A stretch of DNA of 64,000 nt, taken from assembly GCF_038069765.1 (NCBI RefSeq), contig NZ_JBBPFS010000003.1:248001-312000 (forward strand), read 5' to 3'. The first letter of the stretch is position 1; the number at the start of each line of letters is the position of its first letter. The stretch comes from Arthrobacter_B sp038069765. GTDB taxonomy: Bacteria > Actinomycetota > Actinomycetes > Actinomycetales > Micrococcaceae. The notes beneath the pieces are model-generated. The model did not search any database. It had not been told where the DNA came from and saw nothing but the letters and a program-made list of their open reading frames with translations. The position numbers were made by a program, and so were the translations under genes. Below are positions 9,331 through 17,544 of the stretch, piece by piece.

Positions 9331-9939
9331 TTAAGCTTCGGCGCCAACTTCAGCAGCTGCATCGGCAATCTGCTCGTCGGACGGAGCACCCAGGTCCTGG
9401 ACGGTGGACTCGGAGATGTTGATGATCATGGTTTCGGGGTCCAGCAGCAGCTCGACGCCGGCAGGCAGTTCGAGGTCGGAAGCGAAGATGTGCTGTCCGG
9501 CTTCGCGGCCTTCGATGCTGACAACGATGGTCTCCGGCAGGTTGGTGGCGTCGGCTGCAACCAGAACCGTGTTGGCTTCCTGGTTGTAGACGGAGGAGCC
9601 CGGAGCCAGTTCGCCTTCAACGTGGACGTTGACTTCAACCTCAACCTTTTCGCCCTTGCGGACGGTCAGGAGGTCGATGTGCTCGATGATCTGCTTGATC
9701 GGGTCGCGCTGGATGTCGCGGGCCAGGGCCAGGTGGGACTCGCCGTCGACGTCGATTTCCAGCAGGGCGTTGGAGGTGCGGACGGCCAGGGTGGTGGCCT
9801 TGGCGGGCAGCAGGATGTGCATGACCTCGGCGCCGTGGCCGTAGATGACTGCGGGGATCTGGTTGGCAACGCGTGCCTTGCGGGCCGCACCCTTGCCGAA
9901 TTCGGTGCGGACGGTTGCTGCGAGCTTCTGCTCAGACAT
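9331..9939 (-). CDS. rplY: 50S ribosomal protein L25, CTC/TL5 long form
   Basis: bL25 binds 5S rRNA. This 202-aa protein is the long form: an N-terminal 5S-binding beta-barrel (from about residue 5, with the RTEFGKGAARK start and IPAVIYGHG), then the C-terminal CTC domain of about 100 residues and an acidic, Ala-rich tail. The long form is called the general stress protein Ctc in Gram-positive bacteria. It sits between prs and pth as is usual in this group. Confidence 0.97.
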   Translation of the reverse strand: MSEQKLAATVRTEFGKGAARKARVANQIPAVIYGHGAEVMHILLPAKATTLAVRTSNALLEIDVDGESHLALARDIQRDPIKQIIEHIDLLTVRKGEKVEVEVNVHVEGELAPGSSVYNQEANTVLVAADATNLPETIVVSIEGREAGQHIFASDLELPAGVELLLDPETMIINISESTVQDLGAPSDEQIADAAAEVGAEA

Positions 9940-10134
9940 TTCAAACTCCTGATATTGGATGTTCCGTGGTTGCCGGGACGAAGGCGCCGGTATGGGAACA
10001 ACGCCGTGTGGACGATCCGGAGATCAGGTCCGTGCGGTCAGAAGTTGCCAGCCACCGTCGATAACGGAGTAGTGCCCGAATCTATCCGGGCCTCTCCCTC
10101 GCCTAGGCATCGCAGACCATCCTACCAGCAGCAC

Positions 10135-10168
10135 GCTGCCCGTCCGAACCGAAGTCCGAACGGGCAGC
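10135..10168 (-). terminator. hairpin with TTCG tetraloop after prs
   Basis: Reading the minus strand, a 15-bp stem (GCTGCCCGTTCGGAC, with two G-U wobbles) closes a TTCG tetraloop 32 nt beyond the prs stop. There is no U-tract, as is common for actinobacterial terminators. It would reduce or end transcription from prs into rplY. The remaining gap to rplY (9940-10134) shows no gene. Confidence 0.75.
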
Positions 10169-10200
10169 GCAGTGATGAAGGAGGGTTGCTCCGTGAGGAA

Positions 10201-11184
10201 CTAGGCCTTGCCGTCGAACAGGCTCGTAACGGAACCGTCTTCGAAGACTTCCTTGATGGCCCGTGCGATCAGCGGAGCAATCGAAAGGACGGTCAGCTGC
10301 TCGAAGCGCTTGGCGGCGGGAATCGGCAGCGTGTTGGTCACCACTACTTCGCGGGCGCCGGACTCGGCCAGCGTGCGGGCCGCCGGGTCGGAGAACACGG
10401 CGTGGGTGGCGGCGATGATGACATCCTTGGCGCCTGCCTCCTTGAGGACGCGGACAGCGCCGGCAATCGTTCCGCCGGTGTCGATCATGTCGTCAATCAG
10501 GACGCAGGTGCGCCCGGCAACCTGGCCGACAACCTGCTTGGACACGGCCTGGTTGGGGACGGTCAGGTCACGGCTCTTGTGCACGAAGGCCAGCGGGGCG
10601 CCGCCCAGTCGCTCGGCCCACTGCTCGGCGACGCGGACACGGCCGGTGTCCGGGGACACCACCGTGACGTTCGAGACATCAACACGGGTGCGGATGTAGT
10701 CAGCCAGCAGCGGGATTGCCATCAGGTGGTCCACGGGCCCGTCAAAGAAGCCCTGGATCTGCGAGGTGTGCAGGTCCACGCTCATGATGCGGTCCGCACC
10801 GGCGGTCTTGTAGAGGTCAGCAATCAGGCGGGCCGAGATCGGTTCGCGGCCGCGGCCCTTCTTGTCCTGGCGGGCGTACGGATAGAACGGGGACACCACG
10901 GTGATGCGCTTGGCGGAGGCCCGCTTCAGTGCGTCAACGGTGATCAGCTGTTCCATCAGCCAGTTGTTCATGGGGGCCGGGTGCGCCTGGATCACGAAGG
11001 CGTCGGTGCCGCGGACGCTCTCTCCGGGCCGGACGTAGATCTCGCCGTTGGCGAAGTCGTAGGACGCCAGGGGCAGCAGGTCCGTGTCAAGACAGCGTGC
11101 GATCTCCTCGGCCAGCTCCGGGTGTGCCCGGCCAGTGGCAAGGACAAGCTTCTTTTCACCTTGTGCGGTGATCTCGCTGCTCAT
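10201..11184 (-). CDS. prs: ribose-phosphate pyrophosphokinase
   Basis: PRPP synthetase makes 5-phosphoribosyl-1-pyrophosphate from ribose-5-phosphate and ATP for purine, pyrimidine, His, Trp and NAD synthesis. The 327-aa length is typical. Visible are FANGEIYVRPGESVRG, the YARQDKK ATP-binding loop, the DLHTSQIQGFF metal/ATP site, and the PRPP signature VLIDDMIDTGGTI. Its ATG overlaps the glmU stop by one base (TAATG), so translation of the two is probably coupled. Confidence 0.98.
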   Translation of the reverse strand: MSSEITAQGEKKLVLATGRAHPELAEEIARCLDTDLLPLASYDFANGEIYVRPGESVRGTDAFVIQAHPAPMNNWLMEQLITVDALKRASAKRITVVSPFYPYARQDKKGRGREPISARLIADLYKTAGADRIMSVDLHTSQIQGFFDGPVDHLMAIPLLADYIRTRVDVSNVTVVSPDTGRVRVAEQWAERLGGAPLAFVHKSRDLTVPNQAVSKQVVGQVAGRTCVLIDDMIDTGGTIAGAVRVLKEAGAKDVIIAATHAVFSDPAARTLAESGAREVVVTNTLPIPAAKRFEQLTVLSIAPLIARAIKEVFEDGSVTSLFDGKA

Positions 11185-12710
11185 TAATGATCGCTTTCTC
11201 GCGTGGGGGAATCAGTTTCTGAGGAAGAGGTTTTGGAGGCAGTGGCGGCGTTGGCCGATGCCGCTGCATCGGCTGCGGCCGTGCCGGGACGGTTGGTCAG
11301 CACCCAGCCGTCGAGGTTGCGCTGAGGCGCTACGTTGATGGCCAGGGAACCGGCCGGAACATCCTTGCGAACCACTGTTCCAGCTCCACTGTACGCGCCG
11401 TCCCCGACTGTAACGGGGGCCACATACATGTTGTCGCTGCCCATCCGAACGTGCGATCCGATGGTGGTGTGGTGCTTGTTGACGCCGTCGTAGTTCACAA
11501 AAACGGAGGCCGCGCCGATGTTGGACTGCTCGCCGATTGTGGCATCCCCCACATAGGAAAGGTGCGGAACCTTGGAACCGGCGCCGATGTCGGCGTTCTT
11601 TGTTTCCACGAACGTGCCGATCTTGCCCTTGGCGCCCAGGACGGTGCCCGGGCGCAGGTAGGCAAAGGGGCCGACGTCGGCCCCTGCGCCCAGCCGGGCA
11701 TCGGAACCGTGGGTGCGCACCACTTTGGCGCCCTCCCCCACGCTCACGTTGGTGAGGGTGGTGTCCGGGCCGACGACGGCGTCGCGCGCCACAGTGGTGG
11801 TGCCGTGCAGCTGCGTGCCGGGCAGGATGGTGACGTCTTCGGACAGGGTGACGCCGGCATCGATCCAGGTGGTCGCGGGATCAACGATGGTGGCGCCGGC
11901 GCGCATCCAGCGGACCAGGTTGCGGCGGTTGTGCTCGGCGTTCAGCGCGGCGAGCTGGACGCGGTCGTTGGCGCCTTCAACCTGCCAGAAGTCACCGGTG
12001 ACGACGGCGGCGACGCGGCCGCCGCCGGCCCGGGCCAGGCCGAGGACGTCGGTGAGGTACATCTCGCCCTGCGAGTTGTCCGAGGTGACCTTCGCCAGCG
12101 CGTCGCGGAGCACGGCGGCGTCGAAGGCGTAAATCCCGGAATTGATTTCGGTGACGGCGCGCTGGGCGTCGTCGGCGTCCTTGTGCTCGACAATCGCGGT
12201 GACGGTGCCGTCTTCAGCGCGCAGGATCCGGCCGTAACCGGTGGGATCATCCAGGTGGGCGGTGAGGACGGTGACTGCGTTGCCGTCGACCCGGTGGACG
12301 GCAACGAGCTCGCGCAGCGTGTCAGCCTCCAGCAGCGGAACATCGCCGTACGTTACGACGACGGTGCCTTCCAGTGCAGTGAACGCATCCAGTGCCTGCA
12401 GGGCCACCTGGACCGCGCGCCCGGTGCCGGGGATGTCGTCCTGGTCCACGATGACCGCCTGCGGAGCGGCAGCGGTGACATGCTCGGCAACCCGGTCCCG
12501 CTCATGCCGGACAACGACGGCGAGGGCCCGGGGATTCAGTGCCTGGGCTGCGGCCAGCGCGTGGCCGACCATGGAGGTGCCGCCGACGGGGTGGAGGATC
12601 TTCGGTGTCCGGGACTTCATCCGGGTGCCGGCTCCGGCCGCCAGGACAATAACTGCTGCGGGTCCGCCGCTGAGGGCACTTTCGGTGGATTCAGTTTCCT
12701 GGGTGTTCAC
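11184..12710 (-). CDS. glmU: bifunctional GlmU: GlcN-1-P acetyltransferase / GlcNAc-1-P uridyltransferase
   Basis: GlmU makes UDP-GlcNAc for peptidoglycan and other envelope polymers. The N-terminal uridyltransferase domain opens with VLAAGAGTRMKS, and GDVPLLE and NSGIYAFD are visible. The C-terminal half is a left-handed beta-helix of hexapeptide repeats ending in the acetyltransferase region (FVNYDGVNKHHT). The start chosen is GTG 12710 with GGAGCG about 7 nt upstream, giving 508 aa. The frame extends further upstream, but that part crosses the tRNA-Gln gene and cannot be coding. A tail of about 45 Ala/Ser-rich residues follows the last repeat. Confidence 0.96.
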   Translation of the reverse strand: MNTQETESTESALSGGPAAVIVLAAGAGTRMKSRTPKILHPVGGTSMVGHALAAAQALNPRALAVVVRHERDRVAEHVTAAAPQAVIVDQDDIPGTGRAVQVALQALDAFTALEGTVVVTYGDVPLLEADTLRELVAVHRVDGNAVTVLTAHLDDPTGYGRILRAEDGTVTAIVEHKDADDAQRAVTEINSGIYAFDAAVLRDALAKVTSDNSQGEMYLTDVLGLARAGGGRVAAVVTGDFWQVEGANDRVQLAALNAEHNRRNLVRWMRAGATIVDPATTWIDAGVTLSEDVTILPGTQLHGTTTVARDAVVGPDTTLTNVSVGEGAKVVRTHGSDARLGAGADVGPFAYLRPGTVLGAKGKIGTFVETKNADIGAGSKVPHLSYVGDATIGEQSNIGAASVFVNYDGVNKHHTTIGSHVRMGSDNMYVAPVTVGDGAYSGAGTVVRKDVPAGSLAINVAPQRNLDGWVLTNRPGTAAADAAASANAATASKTSSSETDSPTRESDH

Positions 12711-12780
12711 GAAGAAGCGCTCCTGATATGGGACGGCCGCCGGGGGCGGCCACCGGGGGTGTGGACCGGCACTGCTGCCG

Positions 12781-12852
12781 TTCCGCCCATAGGATTCGAA
12801 CCTATACTCCACGGCTCCAAAGGCCGGGGTGCTGCCATTACACCAGGGCGGA
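12781..12852 (-). tRNA. tRNA-Gln (anticodon UUG)
   Basis: A 72-nt cloverleaf reads on the minus strand: acceptor TCCGCCC/GGGCGGA, D stem GTGT/GCAC, anticodon loop CTTTGGA (anticodon TTG), T stem ATAGG/CCTAT with loop TTCGAAT. CCA is not encoded; the discriminator is A. In this fold position 27-43 is a C-U mismatch. It lies about 70 nt upstream of glmU on the same strand. Confidence 0.95.
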
Positions 12853-13036
12853 AAATGTGCAGGTCGCCCCGCACACAAGAGTTTAGTTTGCCATGCCGGC
12901 GGACACCGGCGCGAGTTGAGGCCTTTTCCCTCTGCCCTCCGGCGGTCTCGGGCTGCTGCCCCGGCCTCCCTGCTGGAAGCCGGGACGGGATTTGGGGGTG
13001 CTCTGCAGCCTCCGCAGGGGCGCCCCGGACAGGCCT

Positions 13037-13042
13037 TAGACT
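13037..13042 (+). promoter_or_regulatory. -10 box of the TetR-NUDIX gene, leaderless arrangement
   Basis: TAGACT lies 6 nt before the GTG at 13049, so the transcript would begin at or within a base or two of the start codon. No ribosome-binding site is present, which agrees with leaderless translation. Confidence 0.55.
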
Positions 13043-13048
13043 GTTCGG

Positions 13049-14305
13049 GTGGTAAGAATTCCGGCCGGCGGCGCCCGAGTGCGCATGACCGGCGTGCAGC
13101 GGCGCGCCCAGCTCATCGATGTAGCCCGGGGCATGTTCGCCCTGCGCGGGCTCGACGGCGCCACTATTGAGGACATTGCCGCAGCGGCCGGTGTTTCCAA
13201 GCCGGTGGTCTACGAGCATTTCGGCTCGAAGGAAGCGCTGTACAGCGAGGTTGTGGACGGCGAGTTTGACCGCGTCCTCGCCGTCATCACCGAAGCGCTG
13301 AGCGCCGACGCCGGTCCCCGCATCCTGATTGAGCGGGCCGCCTACGCCTTGCTGGATTACATCGAAAACCATACCGACGGCTTCCGGATCCTGGTGCGGG
13401 ACGCACCGCCGTCGCGGCCCGAGGGCACCTTCGCCACTCTGCTGTCGCGGATTACCGGGCATGTGGAGCACATCCTCTCCAAGGAGTTCAGCAACCGCGG
13501 ACTCAGCGCCGAAGTGGGCGGGATGTACGCCCAGATGCTGGTGGGCATGGTCGCCATGACGGGCCAGTGGTGGCTGGACGCCCGGACTCCGGACAAGGCG
13601 ACGGTGGCGGCACACCTGGTCAACCTGTCCTGGAACGGCCTGACCGGCCTGCAGAAGGACCCCCAGCTGCGGCACATGCATCCGGACCACCCTCGCTCCG
13701 GGCTCCCCAACGGCGTCCCCGAGGCCGGGACCGATGCCGGCGGGGCCGCCGGGGCCGCGCGGGCCGCACCGGCTGCAACCGTCCCCGACGCCGCCGCGGC
13801 CGCACCGGCTGCAACCGTCCCGGACGCTCCGGAGCAGCCGGCTGCCGCAGCACCGGGCTCCGCCACCGCTCCGAATGCAGCTCCGGTGGTCCTGACCCTC
13901 TCAGCAGTGCTGGTCCGCGACGCCGCCGGCCGCATCCTCCTGGTCCGCAAGCGCGGAACCGGAAAGTTCATGCAGCCCGGCGGAAAGCTTGAGCCCGGTG
14001 AATCCTTCAGCGCTGCGGCGGCACGGGAAATGAACGAAGAGCTCGGCCTGGATATTGGGGAGTCCGACCTCGAAGCCCTCGGGGACTGGTACGGTCCGGC
14101 AGCCAATGAGGAGAACACCTTTATCGACGCCGGGCTGTTCGCCTACACCCTTCCGGACGCCGGCGGCGTTCCGGCCCGCGAGCCGGTGGCGGCAGCCGAG
14201 ATCGAAGAACTGCTGTGGATGGATCCGGCGCAGGCGCTGGCCCGCGACGATATTTCCCCGCTGCTGCGCGACCACATCCTGCCGCAGCTGCTCGCGGGGA
14301 CCTGA
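13049..14305 (+). CDS. TetR-type regulator fused to a NUDIX hydrolase domain
   Basis: One uninterrupted 418-aa frame carries two domains. Residues about 17-215 are a TetR repressor: the DNA-binding helix-turn-helix is at about 39-58 (TIEDIAAAAGVSKPVVYEHF), followed by an all-helical ligand-binding part. Residues about 225-280 are an Ala/Pro/Gly linker containing a repeated APAATVPDA segment. Residues about 285-415 are a NUDIX domain with a perfect NUDIX box (GKLEPGE then REMNEELGL, residues 312-334). NUDIX enzymes hydrolyse nucleoside diphosphates linked to another group, or act as sensors of such compounds. The start is GTG 13049, with a possible later ATG at 13085. The natural inference is a repressor whose effector is a NUDIX-type metabolite. 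Alternatives are a bifunctional protein without functional linkage, or two proteins fused by chance. Confidence 0.9.
   Translation: MVRIPAGGARVRMTGVQRRAQLIDVARGMFALRGLDGATIEDIAAAAGVSKPVVYEHFGSKEALYSEVVDGEFDRVLAVITEALSADAGPRILIERAAYALLDYIENHTDGFRILVRDAPPSRPEGTFATLLSRITGHVEHILSKEFSNRGLSAEVGGMYAQMLVGMVAMTGQWWLDARTPDKATVAAHLVNLSWNGLTGLQKDPQLRHMHPDHPRSGLPNGVPEAGTDAGGAAGAARAAPAATVPDAAAAAPAATVPDAPEQPAAAAPGSATAPNAAPVVLTLSAVLVRDAAGRILLVRKRGTGKFMQPGGKLEPGESFSAAAAREMNEELGLDIGESDLEALGDWYGPAANEENTFIDAGLFAYTLPDAGGVPAREPVAAAEIEELLWMDPAQALARDDISPLLRDHILPQLLAGT
13762..13821 (+). repeat. tandem repeat in the TetR-NUDIX linker
   Basis: A 24-bp block is repeated exactly at 13762-13785 and 13798-13821 (36-bp period, in frame). 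It encodes the duplicated APAATVPDA linker segment, a sign of slippage-driven linker expansion. Confidence 0.8.
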
Positions 14306-14355
14306 GGCCGGACCGAGCCCTGGCTGCCGCCGATTCCCCTGCCAGTTTGGGAAAT

Positions 14356-14415
14356 CCCTCCGCTTTGGGGCAATCCCTCCGTTGCGCAGCGGAGGGATTC
14401 CCCCAAAGCGGAGGG
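14356..14415. repeat. 26-bp inverted repeat forming a very long hairpin
   Basis: The left arm 14356-14381 and right arm 14390-14415 match over 26 bp with a single internal mismatch and an 8-nt loop (TTGCGCAG). Each arm contains the CCCTCCG word twice. It lies 51 nt after the TetR-NUDIX stop and about 170 nt before the end of the convergent ABC-F gene. A bidirectional terminator is the simplest role; a dispersed repeat element is the alternative. Confidence 0.85.
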
Positions 14416-14534
14416 AAAGCAAGGGGGAACAACAGCGCACGGAAAAGCCCGCACCCGGAACGGAACACCGTCAGGAACGGCATGTCCGCCCGGGTTCGGG
14501 CCAGTGAGGTTTGAAGCCTGAGGGATGAACCCTG

Positions 14535-14591
14535 AGGAGCTCCTGCTCTGGGACTCCTGCTCTGGGCCTCCTACTTGGGGGCTCCTACTCG
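14535..14591. repeat. degenerate 14-15-bp tandem repeat
   Basis: Roughly four imperfect copies of a CTCCTGCTCTGGG-like unit run into the stop region of the ABC-F gene. They look like local slippage; no function is evident. Confidence 0.4.
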
Positions 14592-16453
14592 AGCTTCTCC
14601 GATGCCTCAAGCCACTGCAGCTCCAGGTCTTCCTGTTCCGCGGCCAGGGTCTGCAGCTTCTTGTTCAGTTCTGCCAGCTGCTCAAAGTCAGCCCCGCCGG
14701 ACTTCTCCGTGGCGGCACTCATCTGCGCGTTGACCTTCTCGATCTGAACCTTGAGCTTGGTCATCTGCCGGTCGATCCGCGTCAGGTCCTTCTTGGCAAT
14801 GCGTTTCTCGGCCTCGGAAGCACCGGAGCCGGAGGCCACCGCGGTCGCCGCCCCGCCGGAGCCCGGACGCGAGGAACCGGCCGCTGCGGCGCGGGCCGCC
14901 TGCGAGGAGCCGCGGGCCGCGGTCGACGCCGAGGAGTTGGCGGCCAGGGCCTGGCCGCGCAGCTCGAGGTACTGGTCCACGCCGTTCGGCAGTCCGCGCA
15001 GCTTGCCGTCTCCGAGCAGCGCCATCTGGTGGTCGGTGACGCGTTCGAGCAGGTACCGGTCGTGCGAGACCACCACAAGGGTTCCGGGCCAGCCGTCCAG
15101 GACGTCCTCAACCGCTGCCAGGGTGTCGGTGTCCAGGTCGTTGGTGGGCTCATCGAGCATCAGGACGTTCGGTTCGCCCACCAGCAGGCGCAGCAGCTGC
15201 AGCCGGCGGCGCTCACCGCCGGAGAGTTCCTTTACCGGAGTCCACTGCCGCTGCGCGGAGAAGCCCAGCTGCTCCACCAGCTGGCCGGCGGAGAGTTCGC
15301 GGCCGCCCACGTTGAAGACGCGCTTCTCGTTCTCGATGACCTCGATGACGCGCAGGTCGGCAACTTCGTCGAGTTCCTTGACTTCCTGCGTCAGCACGGC
15401 GGTCTGCACGGTCTTGCCGCGCTTGAGGCGCCCCTTGGTGGGTTCAATTTCGCCGTTGAGCAGGCGCAGCAAGGTGGTCTTGCCGGCGCCGTTGACGCCC
15501 ACCAGGCCCAGCCGCTCCCCCGGAGCCAGACGCAGGGTGATGTTCTTGAACAGTTCGGTGTCGCCCAGGGTCAGGGACACGTCCTCGAGGTCCAGCACAT
15601 CCTTGCCCAGGCGCGCGGTGGCCATCTTGTTCAGGGACAGGGTGTCGCGGGGCTCCGGCACGTCGGCGATCAGGTTGTTCGCCGCCTCGATGCGGAACTT
15701 GGGCTTGGCGGTGCGGGCCGGGGCTCCGCGGCGCAGCCACGCCAGTTCCTTCTTGACCAGCTGCTGGCGCTTGCCCTCCACCACGTTGGCCATGCGGTCA
15801 CGCTCGGCGCGGGCCAGCACATACGCTGCATAGCCGCCGTCAAACGGGTCGATCACGGCGTCGTGCACTTCCCAGGTGCGCGTGCAGATTTCATCCAGGA
15901 ACCACCGGTCGTGGGTGACCACCAGCAGGCCGCCGGCGTCCGGGCGCCAGCGGGTCTTCAGGTGCTTGGCCAGCCAGGCCACGCCTTCCACGTCCAGATG
16001 GTTGGTGGGCTCGTCCAGCATGACGACGTCGTCGTCCCCGGTCAGCAGCTTGGCCAGCGCCACGCGGCGCTTCTGCCCGCCGGAGAGCGATGAGACCTGG
16101 GCGTTCCAGTCCACTTCCTGGATCAGTCCGCTCATGACGTCGCGGATCCGGGCGTTGGAGGCCCATTCGTAGTCGGCGGCGTCGCCCACGATGGCCTGGC
16201 CAACTGTGAGGTCCCCGTCGAGCACGTCGGACTGGTCTAGGTAGCCGACCGTGACGTCGCGGCGGCGGGTGACGCGGCCGTCGTCGGGCGTCTGCCGCTC
16301 GGCCAGCAGGCGCATCAGGGTGGACTTGCCGTCGCCGTTGCGGCCGACGACGCCAATCCGGTCCCCCTCTTCCAGGCCCAGGGAAACCCCGTCCAGAATC
16401 GTGCGGGTGCCAAAGGAAATGCTGAGGTTCTCAGCACCAAGCAGGTGTGCCAA
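14585..16453 (-). CDS. ABC-F family ATPase, Uup-like
   Basis: The 622-aa protein has two ABC ATPase domains and no membrane segments, as in ABC-F translation factors. Domain 1 has Walker A GRNGDGKST (about 38-45), signature SLSGGQKRR and Walker B VVMLDEPTNHLD. Domain 2 has GVNGAGKTT, ELSGGERRR and VLMLDEPTNDLD. A linker rich in basic residues joins them. The C-terminus has an Ala/Ser-rich stretch and then a coiled coil of about 80 residues, the Uup-type arrangement. Family members act on the ribosome, or in Uup's case have also been linked to DNA transactions; the exact role here is unknown. The start is a TTG at 16453, 57 nt after ispE, in the rsmA-ispE-ABC-F order common in actinobacteria. 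Confidence 0.93.
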   Translation of the reverse strand: MAHLLGAENLSISFGTRTILDGVSLGLEEGDRIGVVGRNGDGKSTLMRLLAERQTPDDGRVTRRRDVTVGYLDQSDVLDGDLTVGQAIVGDAADYEWASNARIRDVMSGLIQEVDWNAQVSSLSGGQKRRVALAKLLTGDDDVVMLDEPTNHLDVEGVAWLAKHLKTRWRPDAGGLLVVTHDRWFLDEICTRTWEVHDAVIDPFDGGYAAYVLARAERDRMANVVEGKRQQLVKKELAWLRRGAPARTAKPKFRIEAANNLIADVPEPRDTLSLNKMATARLGKDVLDLEDVSLTLGDTELFKNITLRLAPGERLGLVGVNGAGKTTLLRLLNGEIEPTKGRLKRGKTVQTAVLTQEVKELDEVADLRVIEVIENEKRVFNVGGRELSAGQLVEQLGFSAQRQWTPVKELSGGERRRLQLLRLLVGEPNVLMLDEPTNDLDTDTLAAVEDVLDGWPGTLVVVSHDRYLLERVTDHQMALLGDGKLRGLPNGVDQYLELRGQALAANSSASTAARGSSQAARAAAAGSSRPGSGGAATAVASGSGASEAEKRIAKKDLTRIDRQMTKLKVQIEKVNAQMSAATEKSGGADFEQLAELNKKLQTLAAEQEDLELQWLEASEKLE

Positions 16454-16510
16454 TCGGTACTACTTTCTTGTGATGTCAGGAATGTACGGGTGCTTGCGCA
16501 GTATGAAAAA

Positions 16511-17491
16511 TCAGTCGGCGACGGCGGCGGCCAGGCGGGCGCCGGCAACCGGGCCCTCGACCGCCAGCGCACGGTGTCCTTCGGCGCGCAGGGCCGCTTC
16601 CAGGGCCGAGGCCGCTGCCGCGTCTTCGGTAAGGAAGGCGACGGTGGGGCCGGAGCCCGAGACCATGCCGGCCAGCGCGCCGAGCCGTTCGCCGGTGCTC
16701 AGCAGAGCGCCCAGCTCCGGGGCGAGCCGAAGCGCCGCCGCCTGCAGGTCATTGGAAATAACGGCTGCCAGGTCCCGGGCATTCCCGGAACGCATGGCGG
16801 CCAGGACTGCCGGGTCCACGTCTTCGGGCTCCGCCGCCTGCAGCTGCTGCTCCCCGCGGAGGGTATCGAGCGCACCGTAAACCGCCGGGGTGGAGAGCCC
16901 GGCGTCGGAGGCAACCAGCACCCAGTGCAGCGGCGTCTTGGAGATGGCGGGTGTAAGCCTGTCCCCCACCCCCAGCCCGACGGCGATGCCGCCAAGCAGC
17001 GAAAAGGGAACGTCCGCGCCGAGGCCGGAGGCGATGCCTGCCAGTTCTTCGCGGGAGAGCTTCGTGTTCCAGAGGGCATCGCAGGCAACGAGGGCTGCCG
17101 CGGCGTCGGCCGAACCGCCTCCCATGCCGCCGGCCACCGGAACGCGCTTGGTGATGTGCAGGTGCACGCCCGTGGGGTTGTCGGCGTAGTCGGCGAGTGC
17201 ACGCGCAGCCCGGGCTGCCAGGTTGTCCGGGCCCAGCGGAATGCCCCCCACGGGCACCTGCAGCGGCCCGTCGCTGTCCACCGTGACGGTAATACCGGGC
17301 TCCCCGGTGACGGTGGCGGTGATTTCTTCGAACAGGGACACCGCCAGGTAAACGCTGGCGACTCCGTGGTACCCGTCAGGCCGGAGGGGGCCGACGCGCA
17401 GGGAGACGTTGATCTTTCCCGGGGCGCGGACCCGCACGGAGGCAGGGGCTGCCGCCGGGGCTGATGCGGATGAAATGTTCGCTGCGCTCAT
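16511..17491 (-). CDS. ispE: 4-diphosphocytidyl-2-C-methyl-D-erythritol kinase
   Basis: IspE phosphorylates CDP-methylerythritol in the MEP pathway of isoprenoid synthesis. This is a GHMP kinase: APGKIN near the N-terminus, the ATP-binding glycine loop PVAGGMGGGSADAAAAL, and the C-terminal SGSGPTVAF motif. ATG 17491 gives 326 aa. The alternative TTG at 17500 adds three residues but falls inside the proposed -10 box, and GGAAGG lies only 1 nt from the ATG, too close to serve it as a ribosome-binding site. It follows rsmA by about 50 nt. Confidence 0.96.
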   Translation of the reverse strand: MSAANISSASAPAAAPASVRVRAPGKINVSLRVGPLRPDGYHGVASVYLAVSLFEEITATVTGEPGITVTVDSDGPLQVPVGGIPLGPDNLAARAARALADYADNPTGVHLHITKRVPVAGGMGGGSADAAAALVACDALWNTKLSREELAGIASGLGADVPFSLLGGIAVGLGVGDRLTPAISKTPLHWVLVASDAGLSTPAVYGALDTLRGEQQLQAAEPEDVDPAVLAAMRSGNARDLAAVISNDLQAAALRLAPELGALLSTGERLGALAGMVSGSGPTVAFLTEDAAAASALEAALRAEGHRALAVEGPVAGARLAAAVAD

Positions 17492-17498
17492 ACCTTCC

Positions 17499-17504
17499 AA
17501 CTTA
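17499..17504 (-). promoter_or_regulatory. -10 box of ispE, leaderless arrangement
   Basis: TAAGTT on the minus strand is 7 nt from the ATG at 17491. This suggests ispE also has its own leaderless transcript within the rsmA-ispE series. Confidence 0.45.
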
Positions 17505-17544
17505 GAGGAAGGGCCGCCCGCGCCGTTAATGCGGAACCCGCTGC

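Noticed and set aside
12711..12878. Extension of glmU upstream to 12878
   Set aside because: It would translate straight through the tRNA-Gln gene; GTG 12710 with a ribosome-binding site is the sensible start.
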